A stretch of 64,000 nucleotides of DNA, taken from assembly GCF_000208745.1 (NCBI RefSeq), contig NC_030858.1:6312188-6376187 (forward strand). The letters are read 5' to 3'. Source of the DNA: Theobroma cacao. Lineage: Eukaryota > Streptophyta > Magnoliopsida > Malvales > Malvaceae. Position 1 is the first letter of the stretch. Each line of letters opens with the position of its first letter. Shown piece after piece: positions 8,953 through 22,500 of the stretch. The notes beneath the pieces were generated by a model, which was not told the origin of the DNA, ran no database searches, and was given only the letters and a program-made list of their open reading frames with translations. The translations under genes and the position numbers were made by a program.

Positions 8953-11831
8953 CTATCTTTCCATTTTGGTATGTAAAAGAGGATCCCTTATATGTTCAAA
9001 AAAGTTCACAAGCAGCCTTATTGAAGTAAATCCAAGGTAATAGGCTTCCATCAGGGATCTAACATGTGTTGGCATCAATAGATTGCTAAGAATCTGAGGA
9101 AGCAGAAAGTAGTCTTGAAGAAAATAGAGATAATCCGCTATTACGATCACCCAAGTCTGCTGCATATGCACATTTTTTGGTGCATGCATGCCCTCTCCAG
9201 GCTGTAGGCGCACATCAGGATTATCACGAGCAGCAGGCCAAATAAGAAATCCGAAAGTGTGCATAGCCATGGTACTCAGTAATACCTGTTAATCTTTAGA
9301 AGCATATCTTAGTTTGGAGGTACCTTTAGACTGAGGCTTGCTTCGAGATTCTGTTACCATCTGAAAAACTCTTGCAGTACGTAGTAAGGCCACTAACAAA
9401 AGAACATTTCCGAAACTTTCAAGAACTTTCAACATTCCAGACGCAGGATGACCACAGCCCGCTCTGTAAGCTTCAGGATCCTTTGATTTGAAGAGAACTT
9501 TGGCACCACAGATCAGTGGAAGACTATATCCGAGGATCTGAAAAGCAAGCATGGAAATAGAAATGTAAGGAACAATGTTTGCTTCTTTCTTCATGTATAA
9601 GAGCTGGCTCGATATGATTGCAATTTACCCAGCAAGCATTAGAATGCAAAGAATCCCTTTGAGAGATTCTCGATTAGCAACTGTTCCAAGATAATCTGGA
9701 TAATGAGTCAAAAGAGCATGAAGGCTAATCGAGCTAAAATAAAGGGAATCATCTTCCTGCCTCTAGCTGCTGATGGTGATCTTGGCAGTTAGATTTCTCC
9801 ACCACTGTAAATTTTTAGGTGGGTACTGAATTTTCACTTCAATTAAACAATCTTGGCCTCGTTTTATGTCAATGCTCTCAACCAAAGCCATCCTACATCC
9901 AATCAAATGCATCTCACCCAAAACACGATCATATAGACCTTCCAAGGACAAGCTGAGACATTTTTGTAAGTTGTCTGCTTGTGTTCTTTCGGGGTTTTGA
10001 AGACCAGACGCGAAGACACATTCAAGAACCGGCAGCTTGTGAGATCATCTTCTGCAATGACTGGTTTCTTCTTTAGATTTCGCTTGTCCATATTGGGTTC
10101 ATACCGTCTAAATAATGGACCTAAAGAAAGCACCTCAATCTCAATGAGGATCCTTGATTTCTGTCCATCAGTTAATTGATCAGGGACTACATAGCCATTT
10201 GTAGCAAGACTACTGGACAGTAGGCTTAACTGAGCAAGTGGTTCTTCTGCATCTTTTATTGCCGGATACTGGAAGAGCAACAGCTTGACCATAGCTAAAA
10301 TTTGATAAGGTAGAGTTCTTCTCCCAAACACGTTGACCAACTTGATTTTCGAATAATTGTATGATCCATTTTCCAAATCTCTGGAGCTTTTCATTGCATT
10401 AAAAAATAAAGGATTGTCCAAGCTTATATCCTTTTTCACGCTGGATATGCTTCCAAACAGAAAGCTTCTCTGCTTAATGGAAAATGCACGTGGAAAGTAC
10501 ATGGAAATTTCATAATCACATCCTTCCAATCCTGAGTCAACCGTCCCATGACATCCAACCATGAAAGCTGTCCAGAAGAAGAGTTCCATATCCCCTCAGC
10601 GGCTAAAGTCAACCCTGAAAGACCAGTTCTTAATACTTCGAAATGTTGAAAACTTCCTGTGGGAACAGCTCTCAGCACTGCAGAAACCTTTGCATTGCCA
10701 GTTCTGTTAGAAGTGGTATCTTGCTCACATTTGACATGTTGAACAATGAGCTTAATGTCGTCATAACTCATACCACCAGTGGCCTCCATCTCCTTCCCGA
10801 GCAAGAAAGAACCCAATTTGCCATGGATCTGGCCCAAATAATTGCCCTTGAACCTGTAATTTGGAACAATATTTATAATTTCTCCATTAAGATGGGCATG
10901 TCCTCGACAGAACTCTTCACCAGTAAACATCATAGCACCATCTTCCATCAATTCATCTTGGTAAGGGAATGGATCACAAGTTCTTGACCGGAGCAATCCT
11001 AAATTAAATTGATACTTCGAGTGGCCACTCAACTGAGAAGATACATAAACTTTACTGAAGTACTTCGACCCTCCTTGTTCATTTAGACTTTATCAATGCT
11101 CCCTGGATTGCTCTTTTGGTCAACTCGAAGGTTTTAGGATATCGTAGAACAAGCAAAATTTGATCATCTTCCAAAAAATGGAGCCGGTGGTTACCGTAAG
11201 TGGAAATATAGCTGCTTGCAAACTCCGAGAACTCATCACAGTCACACCTGTTAGTGGAAGGTGCGATTGAATTTGAACTTCCTAGCAAACACATCAAACG
11301 TTCTCCTCCATTCTCTTCGGTCTCCACATAAATCCCTTCAAAAGCAATCATCATGACAGATGAACCAGGATTCATATGAGGCTCTAAGCCGACACCATAA
11401 GGAACAGGATATGCCTAAAGATATAACCCCTCCGAGACTAAATGCGTTTTTAAGGTGCTGGAATGAATTGACATCCTTTACCTCAAAGGAGGCCAACTTT
11501 AGTGGGGAGGTGAGAGATTAGCTGCTCGCTGGAATGCCATTGTCATCCAATTGCATCAATGGTGCCCCATCATTTTCCTGCTCCCAATCTCCAAGATAGA
11601 AGGAGAGTTCATTCTTGAGTCTACCTCCCATGTTGTCATCAGGTTTCAATTCAGAAGCTGAAGTTAGAAAAGAGCTGCAATGGTTTTCAATCCCAGCAGA
11701 TCGGTCGTATGCAATGACAACTGAAGAATCAGCCAGAGTTTGGTAGATGTCATAAGGAGATGCAAAACTACTGATAGCACTGGCAACTCTACCAACGGCC
11801 AAAAAACAATAACAAAAAGTTGAACCTTCAT
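8953..11831 (-). pseudogene. DUF2921 membrane-protein pseudogene, copy 1, nearly full length
   Basis: From ATG 11829-11831 on the minus strand the sequence follows the plant DUF2921 family (large intronless proteins with an extracellular N-terminal half and several C-terminal membrane spans). Landmarks are a signal-peptide-like start (MKVQLFVIVF), NPGSSVMMIAFEGIY, GGERLMCLLGSSN, LVLRYPKTFELTKR, CDPFPYQDE, EGIWNSSSGQLS, FSIKQRSFLFG, LEGLYDRVLGEMHLIGCR, LAFQILGYSLPLI and DYFLLPQIL. At least seven lesions break it: frameshifts near 11800, 11405, 11090, 10560 and 9965, and stops at 11518, 9763 and about 9289. The last homologous residues lie near 8953, short of the usual C-terminus. FLY1/FLY2 E3 ligases also carry this domain, but no RING is seen here. 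Sequencing error could explain single lesions, not all of them. Confidence 0.85.
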
Positions 11832-11903
11832 TTCAGGATATTTCAGTTGACCAAAAAAAAGAAAAGAAGAACTACAGAATACAAAGTTCGAGGAAGAAAG
11901 CTG

Positions 11904-11905
<2 letters not shown>

Positions 11906-11942
<37 letters not shown>

Positions 11943-12021
11943 TATATATATATAAGATATATATNNNNNNNNNNNNNNNNNNNNNNNNNNNNNNNNNNNN
12001 NNNNNNNNNNNNNNNNTAATA

Positions 12022-12067
<46 letters not shown>
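11906..12067. repeat. (AT)n microsatellite with a 52-base N gap
   Basis: Alternating AT runs lie on both sides of N at 11965-12016, about 75 bases upstream of the copy 1 DUF2921 start codon. The true array length is unknown because the assembly breaks inside it. Confidence 0.97.
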
Positions 12068-12072
<5 letters not shown>

Positions 12073-14014
12073 AATTGAAAAAAAAAAAAAAAACCCCTTT
12101 CAATTGGAGATGCCAGCAATTGGGGTAGCTAAAATGTAGGGCCAAAATGTCGAAGGATCGAATTAAATATTTATGCGTCTGCTGTAACTGTGAGTGGTGC
12201 TGATAAACTACCAGCAAGTGTTCTCAAAGCAATAGACTTTGAAGGGATTAAATAAAGAAATAAAGAAGGCTCAAGGGTTGAATGTAGACTAGTGATGTTA
12301 AAATTAGATCAAAGGAAGGAGCAGCATCTTCAATGGTGGCAATTTCGATGCAGAAAGACAGATATAACACTTGACAGCCTAGGTGGCCATGTGCTTGGTA
12401 AGAAACAAGCCCATGTAACCACATCTCCTTTCCTGATGCGAAAACAAAATGGGTACTAAGTTATAAGCGAATTCAACCCAAAAGGAAACAAAAACAGAGT
12501 CACCCTTTGGTTGGGAATAATCTTATAATTGGAAACTACTCCATTGAATTTTCTCAAAACCAATGCAGGGCATCTACTGTTTTTCAGAAGCAAAGTTAGT
12601 TAAGTCCGGTTTGACTATATAAAAAAGAATATAATAAGCAACAAATTAAAGTTATACATATTATATCACATTACAAGTACTAGATAGTTAGTAGCCCCAC
12701 TTGGGATATTACTTCTTTTTTATTGTTAACAATTTCAGAACTCTTCTTTCAGCTAGCTGACTCCTATATAAATGCACTCATAGCATTTATTATAAATGAA
12801 ATAAATGAGAGAGAAAAAAAATTTTCTAAACGAACTTTTAACCTTTTCACTGAAAAAATTATACAAATACCTGCCATAAAAAGGTATGGCTTATGGAGGA
12901 GTTCCATCCAAAAAACAAAAATAATATTTAAGACCCTCTGTAATTTCGAAAGGTTTAAACTTTTATGTGCTTTCGGCCTATGAATCAGCCTACTCTTGCA
13001 TATGGGCTTTTGACCGATCCCTTGACCGCTAGACAGTGCCAACAGCCCACAGCCCATGGCTGGCTTTTTCTTGTTTCTGTGGACATGGCCAGTATCCTAT
13101 ACGCTAGTATCATAGTATTAAACCTTATAAATGAACTTATATGGTAGTGACATGCTTATTAGTTTATTATTTAAAGGAAAGTTATAGAACTAAGATAATA
13201 TAATTATTAAATAGATACATGTTAATTTTATAAACCAACTTACTATTTAATACCATCTACATATAATATATGATTCAAGATATAAAGAAATTAATAGCAA
13301 ATGGTTAAATTATTAGTATAAGTTTAAGTACTATATAGTAACAATTATCGAGGTCACTTCCAGGTGTTTACCTTCAAAATCCAATACATCAATAGGTCAA
13401 ATGGCTTTCTTAAATAAGTGTAAACTTATCTAAACTTTAGTTGGTAGGAAAGGAAATGAGGTGTAGGCTATAGGGAGCTTTAACTGACCAAAATTCTCAT
13501 TGGATCAGATAAGAATAAAACTGTTGAATTGAGTGGGATTTTATTAGATGAAGTTTTGTATAGACACAGCTGCACGTGTCAAAGGCGAGGTGACACATTT
13601 AGGTATATGGAATTTTTGTTATTGTAATTGAAAGTGTACTTTCTGTTGACACTCATGACAACAACAGGTCAAAAAAAATTAAAAATTAAAAACCACATTC
13701 CTGTCTTCAATGACACTCTAGTCCCTGCCTTTTTTTTCCGAGTCATCTTTTTGGTAAGAGGCCGACCAAAGATATTCTAATTCCATTCTCCACTCTCCTA
13801 ATTCAGATGCTATATTTGCATTGTCTATTCTTATCTATGGTCAAACTACTCTATAGTATAGTTCTTGAAAAGGAGTGATGATTCTATGGCAAAACAACAA
13901 AAACAGAAAAAAACAACTTTAATTCATCATATAATACCCTTAATTATGTCATTTATGGATGCAATTGTGTATACCCCATGTTCATTTATGTTTATATATG
14001 TATTTTGTATATAT
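12068..14014. other. Intergenic, no gene recognised
   Basis: AT-rich sequence with short open frames that have no recognisable homology. A poly(A) run follows the (AT)n tract near 12078. Nothing else could be supported. Confidence 0.6.
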
Positions 14015-14851
14015 GACACAACCAGGGGCGGAGCCTCCTTATGTGATGGGGGGCCATGGCCCCCCCAAAATTTTAAAAAAATTTTCATAACATATAAAAA
14101 ATTTTAAATTTTTTATATATTATATTACTAATTCCCTCAAAATAATGTTTTATTTAATAATTAATATAAATAAAAATAATAAAATGATTTCACTTATCTC
14201 ACTCAACTTTAATTTTTTTTAATTTATATCATTATTTTTATTTATATTTTTTTTTCATTTTTATTCTATTTGTTCATATGTTATAAGTTCTTATAAATAT
14301 TCTTCCCTAAATTTTTACAAACCATTAACTATATTCTTTTTTTTTTTTGTTATGTAATATGTGGTATCTACCTTCTACTTATCATGTTCTTCTTTTTCAT
14401 ATTACATAAATTTTATTTTTTATGATTTTAATTTTTAAAAATTAATAAATTATTATATAATTTTCAAATATAAGTTATAGCATTACATTGTTAGTTAAAA
14501 TTTCATCAACATATCATTTTTTTTATTTATCTTGATTATGTAAGAGGAAACTAACTTGAGTATATTTTTTTTATATGTTTTACATTTTATGTTTAGTTAA
14601 AATGAAATTCTCTCGAATATATAGCATTTAAATAATTCTGATTATATAAGAAAAAATTATTAATCTTATATATCATTTTTAACTATTTATGTTTTACAAA
14701 TTATAGTTTTATATTTAGTTTCATATTTCTATTATCAATATTTTTATTGTTGATTGAATTTAACATATTAATTTTTTAAAATTTTTAACTCTTATTCAAC
14801 TATGTTTGGCCCTCCCAATAAAATTTGGCTAGCTCCGCCCCTGGACACAAC
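14015..14851. mobile_element. hAT-type non-autonomous element with 8-bp target duplication
   Basis: The element at 14023-14843 (821 bp) starts CAGGGGCGGAGC and ends GCTCCGCCCCTG, a perfect 12-bp terminal inverted repeat with the hAT-like CAGGG start. The octamer GACACAAC lies immediately outside both ends (14015-14022 and 14844-14851), which is the hAT target-duplication length. The interior is AT-rich with no transposase frame, so this is a MITE or deletion derivative. Intact ends and a perfect duplication suggest a fairly recent insertion. Confidence 0.93.
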
Positions 14852-16104
14852 CGTTGCTATCTAATGATTGACTTCTTGTGCTTAATTATCTTGTTCTAGT
14901 TTATTCTTAGTTTTTTTCATTTATGATATAGAAATACTTTTTAATAAAAACTTATGGAATCGTTATAAAATTTTTACACTTTAGCACCTATGGATAAAAA
15001 AGGAGTTCAAGAGAAGCACGTAAAATCATTCAAGCTCATGCATGCATGTGTATATCGTTCACAGTAATACAATAGAATTTTCTTTTTATTCCAATGATGT
15101 CTATCTTTATCTTTTTTTTTTCTTTCCCCTTCCTTTTTTTCACCCTCTTTTCAAGTATTACAACTTTCAACGTCTAAAATAACTAAGAAACGCACAAACT
15201 TTACATTAAGATAAGCATGAAGCATCCAAATAATGCAAATCCTACAGCTAGCTAGCAAGCAATTATCAATCAATAAGCAAGTTCTGATGCTAAAGCAAAC
15301 TACGACGAATCTATCCTAAATGAATTAGGGAATTTAGTAGAACAATCAGTTTCTCCATCAGCAATCACAGTTTTGATGATTCGCTCTCAAGGAGAAAACC
15401 TTACAACCCGTAAATGTAAACATCTTTGGCTTTCCGCAAAGCTTGAGAATATTTCATATCATGCAACATATAAAAGGTCGTTGTTCTTTTCGATTCTTTA
15501 ATTGATATTTCTTCCTTGTTCTTGAACCAAGTTGAATGGAACTTTGAATTCTGATAATTTTTATTGATAACGAATTGAGTTTTGGATATATAATTGGATT
15601 CAGAAGAATAGAATCTTGTATTTCTGTTCTGCGTTTGAAATCCTTTGATTTCTTCATGTTAATAATTCTAAGAATCTAAACCCACTCTCAAAGCGCACTA
15701 TATAGTTGCATTTATCTGGTCTTTGAACTCTCTTGATCTTTATTCTGTCTAATGAGGTCAATTACTTGATTTAATTGTTATGCATTAGATTAATTGTTTA
15801 ATGCCTGATGCCAATTGAATTTTTTTAGGTAAGGCAAAATTAAGTGGATGAGCTAATCTCCAGTATCTAAGAAGTTAATTAATTAGGTTAAGACCTTACT
15901 ATACTATATTAATTACGTTTGGGCTTCATATTCAAATGAATTTTACAACACAACCCAATACATTGCTTGGCAGCTGAGATTTAGGAAAGAAATGAAGAGA
16001 AATCAACAGAATGTGAGAAGAAAAAATGTTATTTGGAGTCAAATATATACTTCTATTTACTTTTTAAAGTTTGAGAGAAGTAACTAAGTAATAAATGAAA
16101 TTAA
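14852..16104. other. Intergenic, no gene recognised
   Basis: AT-rich sequence with pyrimidine runs. The open frames present are short and unlike any family I recognise. Confidence 0.6.
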
Positions 16105-16684
16105 TAATTTATAGGGTAAAATACTCTAACACTCTCAAGTTTTATCCATAATTCTACGCAAGTTCATAAGTTTTCAAAATATATAATCCATCCCAAACGT
16201 GAAATGTCTAAAATACTCTTTTTCTTTCTTCATTTATTTTTACTATTTTTTTTCTCAAGCCAACCGATAGTGCTCCCTTATGCTAGTTGAGGGAGTGCAG
16301 ATCTCGTGCTCCCCAAGGGAGCCACATCCCTTATCTCATGTTCTCCCTGAGGAAGATTCAACTGGAGCCAAATTTAGCGTTCCGATCGCAGGAAGAGAAA
16401 GGGGAGAGATTTTTTTAATAGGAGAAAAAAATAAAAAATAAAAAATAAAAAATTATAGTTTATATAGTGAGGTAATTTTCAAAATTAATGAAAAGTAAAA
16501 TTGTTCAAGAAATATTACTACGTCATCAAAATAACAAAAACATTAACGATTGACTAACAGCCAGACTTATGTGTCTAGCGAAAAATATTCTTTTAGACCA
16601 GACTGTATATTTTGAAAACTAATAGACATGTATGAAATTATGACTAAAACTTGAAAGTGTTAGTTTATTTGACCTTAATTTATA
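16105..16684. mobile_element. Mutator-type MITE with 9-bp target duplication
   Basis: The element at 16114-16675 (562 bp) has long imperfect terminal inverted repeats of about 75 bp. Both ends, read inwards, carry CTAACACTyTCAAGTTTTA and AGTTTTCAAAATATA at matching spacing. The 9-mer TAATTTATA flanks it at 16105-16113 and 16676-16684. Long inverted ends plus a 9-bp duplication are the Mutator signature. There is no transposase frame inside. Confidence 0.85.
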
Positions 16685-16837
16685 AAATAGGATAACCCGT
16701 TTATAGATTAAAAAATGTTAATATGTATTAAAGGACATTCACAAGCACCAGACCACCACCATGCTTGAACTGAATCAATTAAAGGCACCAATCTCATAAT
16801 CTTCAGTAGAACTTATTGCCATTGTATTAACGCTGAG

Positions 16838-17060
16838 GTGATGTTTGGTATTTTATAATGCAATCATATTGTAAGGAATTCAAATATAATTGTAAGAAAT
16901 GTGATTGCAAAAAATGTGGTTGTTAGAAAAATAATATTGCAACTTTTGGTAGAGTAGGAAATTATTGATAAAAATGCTAGGAAGATAAAACTGCAATCTT
17001 TGGTTTATAAGCATTATATTGAGAATGTGATAATATTTATTGAAACTTTTTCATTTTTAT
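16838..17060. mobile_element. Fragment of the MITE family also seen at 36132
   Basis: The start, TGATGTTTGGTATTTTATAA followed by a GCAATCATATTGTAA-like segment, closely resembles the inverted right end of the element at 36132-36757. Only one end is visible, so this copy is partial or its second end has decayed. Confidence 0.45.
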
Positions 17061-17249
17061 TGTTTTAGATAATTTTTAAAAGTACATTTCAAATTTCATT
17101 ATTTTATTATTGTTGTTTTAATTTGCCCTCCTTTTATTGTTGTTTTTCTCAATTTCTTCAAATGTCATTTGCTTTTTCTTTTTTTGTTAATCTTAAATTT
17201 TGAAACTGACTCATGACACTTGTAGACCGATTTCCTTTAGACTTAAACC

Positions 17250-17985
17250 AAAAAACCCTGAAACTTTATTTTTGTTTTAATTTCCAAAACCCCTAAACTC
17301 ATTTTTTCAAAACCATTAAACCCGATTCATCATAAAACCTAACCCAATTCAATTCATCAAAAACCCTAAACCCAATTCGACAAAAACCCTAAGCCTAGTT
17401 CACCAAAACACTGAACTCAATTCAATAAAAATCTTTTACTCGGTTCATCAAACCTTACACCAATTTAAAAAGCCTTAAAACCGATTTGCTAAACCCTAAA
17501 ATTGATTAACTAACCCTTAAAACCAATTCAAAAAACCTTAAACTAGTTCACCAAATCCAGTTCACCACACTCTAAAATCATTCATGAAATCCTAAAACCG
17601 ATTCACTAAATCCTAAAATTAGTTCACCAAACTCTAAGCCAATTTAGACATAAAATTAATTCACTAAACCATAAAATCGGTTCACCAAAACCCTAAAACC
17701 TAGTTAAAAAAAGTTAAATTGATTTATCAAACCCTAAAATCGATTCATCAACCCCTAAAACTAGTTTGAAAAACTTTAAAACCGATTCACTAAACCTTAA
17801 AATTGGTTCACACAAAATCCTAAAACAAATTCTTTAAATCCTAAAACCAATTCACCAACAAGTTTACAAAACCTTAAAATCAGTTCATGAAACCCTAAAC
17901 CAATTCACCAAACCTTAAAATCGATTCACTAAAACCTTAAAATTAATTCCCTAAACTTTTAAATCGATCGATAATCCCTAAAATG
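17250..17985. repeat. Degenerate minisatellite, unit about 22 bp, with telobox-like core
   Basis: Roughly thirty diverged units of 20-23 bp follow one another, with a consensus close to AAACCCTAAAACCGATTCAC plus two bases. Each unit has a telobox-like AAACCCTAAA core and a (C/T)GATTCA(C/T) half. Units differ by substitutions and 1-3 base indels, so the array is old. It has no coding capacity. Neighbouring DNA is not repetitive in this way. Confidence 0.85.
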
Positions 17986-20900
17986 AAGTTAACGATAGAA
18001 AGGATTTGGCCATCACAACTCCATTGCGCCTTGCTCCCACTATGTTGAGATTTGATACGATAGATTGCAAACAAAAGTCAGCTTCAAACATTGGATTTTA
18101 CAGTGCATGATGTTCACAGGGCTCTCTTTGATGTTATTTTATCTTTTGAGGGTAATCTAGAGTGCAGCGATGATATGTTAAAATTTAGAGGCACAATTCA
18201 TAGCCTTAAGGGAGGTTTTCCATGTTTTAGAAAAATTAAATCAATAGGTTCATAATAAATTTACTATTAATTTACTGAATTTGTATCATACTAGAAGGCT
18301 TGAGCAGTATACTTTAAACTCACTTCCTGTAACATTTGGTGATTCTTTGTAAGCTATAGATCAATAGAGTTAATTCCTTTTGTTAAAAAAAAAATTAATC
18401 TAAACCTTTTCTGTGATTTAAAACGATAAGCTTTGGATCCAACTTTTTTCAAATCTTCATTGGCATAACATTGGAACGCTTGGCCTTTCAATTGAAGCAG
18501 ACCCCTCGAACCCCCATTCCTCCCCCCCCAAAAAAGAAAAAAACATAGTGGTCCTTACTTCTCATAGAGGCTTTCTATAGTAAAAGGGGGGTTAAGGTAG
18601 GCTACAAAAAGTAGCGGATAGGCTGTTCGCAGATACGCTTTTGCCCCAATCTCAACAAACCCATGTGAACCCCCAACCAAAACAACCAATGCATGTACAT
18701 CTAAACAAAAAGCGCACGTTTAGCTGTTTGTATGCTTACATAATAGCATACGTTAAAAGTGGAAATATAAACACCTCCCAATTAATTTACTCGCATTTTC
18801 ATCCTGATTATAGGCTTTTCTATTGTATATATAGCACCAATTCAAAATCAATATTTTTACTTATCCAAAAACAAATTAAATCAATTGCAAAAATTAATCA
18901 ATGAACAAACAGCAAAAAGGAGGTTTACAAATATAGGATGAACTTTTTTCTTTTATCAAAATAAGTTTTTTGAGCTGATAGACTAGAAAACGAAACAATG
19001 TGGATGACTAAATTGACAAAAAAAAAGAAAGAAAAGAGAAAGAAGATTATAATAACTTCATGAGTGAGGATGCAAAGTCGCCAAGGAACAGCCGCAAAGG
19101 CAGAAGAATTTTATTCTAAATATGGTAAACTACATTGGAAACTCCACCAATTAGTGGACGACACACAATCCAAATCCAAATGTCCCCCTCCTAGAAGAAT
19201 TTAGCTATGTATTGTAGCAGACGAATTTCTCTTTTTTTTCTGAAGAAAAGCTATGTACTAGACCACGGTGCACACAACGAAGAACGCTGTGCTTCACGTT
19301 AATTAAAACCCCACCACTCCATTTTTATTTTTTTATTTTTTGTAGTGGAAAAATTAAATATATACTAGTATTATGAATAACCCAATGTTGTTCTAATTTC
19401 GAGAGCCTATAGTCCATTTTTGGGTATTTTGATATTTTTAGTAGGATAATAGAAAAAGAAAAAGAAAGGAGAAGGGGGAGGGAATATTCGGGGCAACATT
19501 TACACCAGACAAAAGGGATATTCAGAAGGACGATATGGGGGAATATCAGCGACACGTGTCACGAGGAGAATCTCCTTTCCTTTCCTTTGCTTTCCGTTGC
19601 TTTCTCTCTCTTTCTCTCGCACATAATAACAGAGAAGAGAGAGAAGAGAGAATCTGCAGAAAAGGCATGGGTTGGAGTCTTGTACGAGAAGACTGGTTTT
19701 AGATTTTAGAAAGAGACCAACCATCATTATTGCCACTTCTTTCTTTCTCTTTTGCTGCTAAGTGCTAAGAACTAGTAAGAGAGAGAGAGAGAGAGAGAGG
19801 GTAAGGGAATTCGATGCAGTCTCTTACAGAGACTTTGCCTTTTACTTTCATGGAAAAGGCATTTCTTACAGTTTTCATCTTTCCTTTGGCTGCTCACTCT
19901 GGGTCGGGTCAGCTCCCTTATCTTTACCCGTTTCCTTATTATCCTCTCACTGTCTCACATCAACTCATGCCATGCACGCAGGCCATCAATATCCTTTTTT
20001 TTCTCCCTTCAACTATGCATGGAGCATGGTATCCCATGCATGCCCATTAGCATATTTTTTCAGCACTAATAAGTATATATATCTATATTGCATTGCATTA
20101 TAAAAGTTGTTAATTAAGCCGTTGTGATTACTAAAGTTTTGGGTTGGTTTTTTTTTTTCTTATTTATTTACAGGAGGAAATGGGATAAAGGATTGTTGGG
20201 GTTCGAACTCAAGATACATGTCTCACCAACGGTCATGGTGCCATCAAGTCAAGTAGCGAAAGGCGGAGTTTTGGAATTTCTAAGGAAGAGTTTGTTGTAA
20301 TCTAAAGCCTTTTGAAGATGGTTTGATAATATAGAAACAAAGTCACAGTACCCCACCCACTTTCTCCAGCTTTCTTTTTCTTCTCACTAGAAAAATAGAA
20401 GCTTGAGTGTGGCAAGCATATGTGCTTGTCGTTGATTCATATGCTAAATAAGTTTATGTGCATTTAAATAAAATTAATACTCTGCTAACATCAAAAGGTG
20501 GCATAATTTTAACAAGGTATATACAGCTTGTAAAACTTCTAAAAAGGGTACTGGTGTGTTGAAGAAATATAAAACACAATGTAATACTGATAGATCTATA
20601 AAATTACAAAAGTTCTAGTACTAGTACTAGTATATTGTCTCTTTTTCTTTTTTAAGCTATACTGTTTTCTTTCTATTTTTCTATTTGGTCTTTTTCTTTT
20701 AATTTTGTTTCCCCTTTCACAAGTTGCTGCACTGTTACAAAATGAGGGCTGCCATGAAAAGTAAAGCAACGAACCAGGTTTGTTCTCCATTAGGCATGGA
20801 TGGATCAAGGACAATAACAATTATCCAAGTTTCAAACCAAAAAGACTTGGAATTCTCCACTTACTTTCAGGTTGTGGGCTGGTCATGCATGTTAAGGAAT

Positions 20901-22500
20901 ATATATTATCAAATGAAAGGAACTGAAAAGAATTGCAAGAGTCGTCTGAATATATGTAATATATATTCACCAGCAGCTAAGGAATTACTTGAACTCATAT
21001 CATATCAATCGGTTGGCCATGATAATAAATTATCTAGAAGAAGGAAAGTCATTGGAGAGTCCAAATATATTATGACCCGCCCGGATCCGAGCCAGGTTCA
21101 TATATATGCATATATGACCCCACAAAGGAAATGTTCTAATTTGGGAGAGAATCTTCTTACCTTCCAACCCACTTCACTAAAGTTAGTAGCAGAAGAAGAT
21201 TCCCAGCTCTTAAGCTCCTTTATCATTCTTTTGGGATGGGATTTTTGCCTTTAAGCTTTGTGGGTTGTGTTTAGAGTCGTAGAATTGGAACTAAGATATT
21301 CCTTCCTTAGAGGCAAATATTATATTCTTTTGTGATGAATGTTTCATTTTAGATTAGATATTCTCTTTCCCCTCTCTCTGAATTGCACTCAATTTTAGGG
21401 CAATTATGCAACTTTTGAAACCATAAAGAAAGTTGCATTGGTGGATTGATACTAAACACCTTCTGAATATGTCCTTTCCCTCTCTCTCTCTCTCTCTCCA
21501 ATATGGTGGGTAAAAATTACTAGAACGTTAAAAAAAAAAAATTTGGCCCTGGTATATGCTCCTTTGCAACCTTTCTCAATTAATTAATCATGGTAGAATC
21601 ATTTTATTTTATTTCATTTTACTTAAAAAGGAAGAGAGAATTCTTAGGCAACGATGCCCTTAAGTACTTTTTGTCCGTACACGTGTCTAACATCCAAGGT
21701 TTTGTTTGGTGATTAGGTGAGGATTTTTCTTGGTTAAGCTAGACAAACGTGTGGATCCTAATTACCATATAGCATTAGCGTTGCCCACGCAGAATTTCCT
21801 TTTTTGACTTTTGCCATCGTTTTTACTTCATTGGGGTCCCATTGGACATGGTTCTAACCCTTTATGAAGTAGAGTCTCAGCCATGCAAAGATTCATTAAT
21901 GGTGTTAAGTTAAAGAAAATTTTGAGGGTACAGTTGAGCAATACAAAGAATTAAGAAATAGTTAAAATATTGAATTATAAACCTGAATGATGCTTTAAAT
22001 ATCCTACACCGTTAATGAAGTTCTCATTTTAAAAGTAGGAGAAGTGAAGAATCAAAGGTTTATAGCTTCACAACAATCAAAAGTAACAAAAAAATAAAAA
22101 AAAAGAATTAAAAGAAAAAAAAGTACAAACAGTAATAAGAAGAATCATCTTTTGTGTTGGTGATTTTGAATTTCGTACACAGACTAAGCACATGACCCCT
22201 CTGCTGTCAGACCTTCTTGATTCCTTCTCTCTCTCAATTTTTAGCTTTTTCTGCCTTTGTTCTTTGCAAGAAGTTACCATCCCTCTGCTTTATCCCCCCC
22301 CTTAGCTTTTCCTTTTCCTCTTTCTCTCTCTAAAACCCCTACTTTATTCCTCTTGAACTCACCCCTAAAAGACGATCCTCCCTCGATCCTCCTTGTGTTC
22401 ACAAACAACATACCTTCGCTTTCTCTCCTCATCTCTCTCTCTTTGAATACTCAAAACCTAGAAAGCAAAGCCGACCACACACTCTCTCTTTTGCTCCTTC
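17986..22500. other. Intergenic and upstream region of the MYB gene
   Basis: There is no recognised gene across about 4.5 kb. An (AG)n run lies at 19779-19799, and TC-rich stretches occur near 19580-19620 and 21479-21498. The longest open frame (20724-21254, plus) has no recognisable family. The final few hundred bases are pyrimidine-rich and probably include the promoter and 5'UTR of the MYB gene. Confidence 0.55.

Noticed and set aside
20195..20240. tRNA-like B box (GGGGTTCGAACTC) near 20206
   Set aside because: The T-arm-like hairpin is present, but no anticodon arm, A box at correct spacing or acceptor stem can be found, and no SINE tail is visible.
20724..21254. Plus-strand frame of 176 aa upstream of the MYB gene
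   Set aside because: No recognisable domain, low-complexity composition with many Ile/Tyr from TATA-like runs, and no splice or promoter context that would support a gene.
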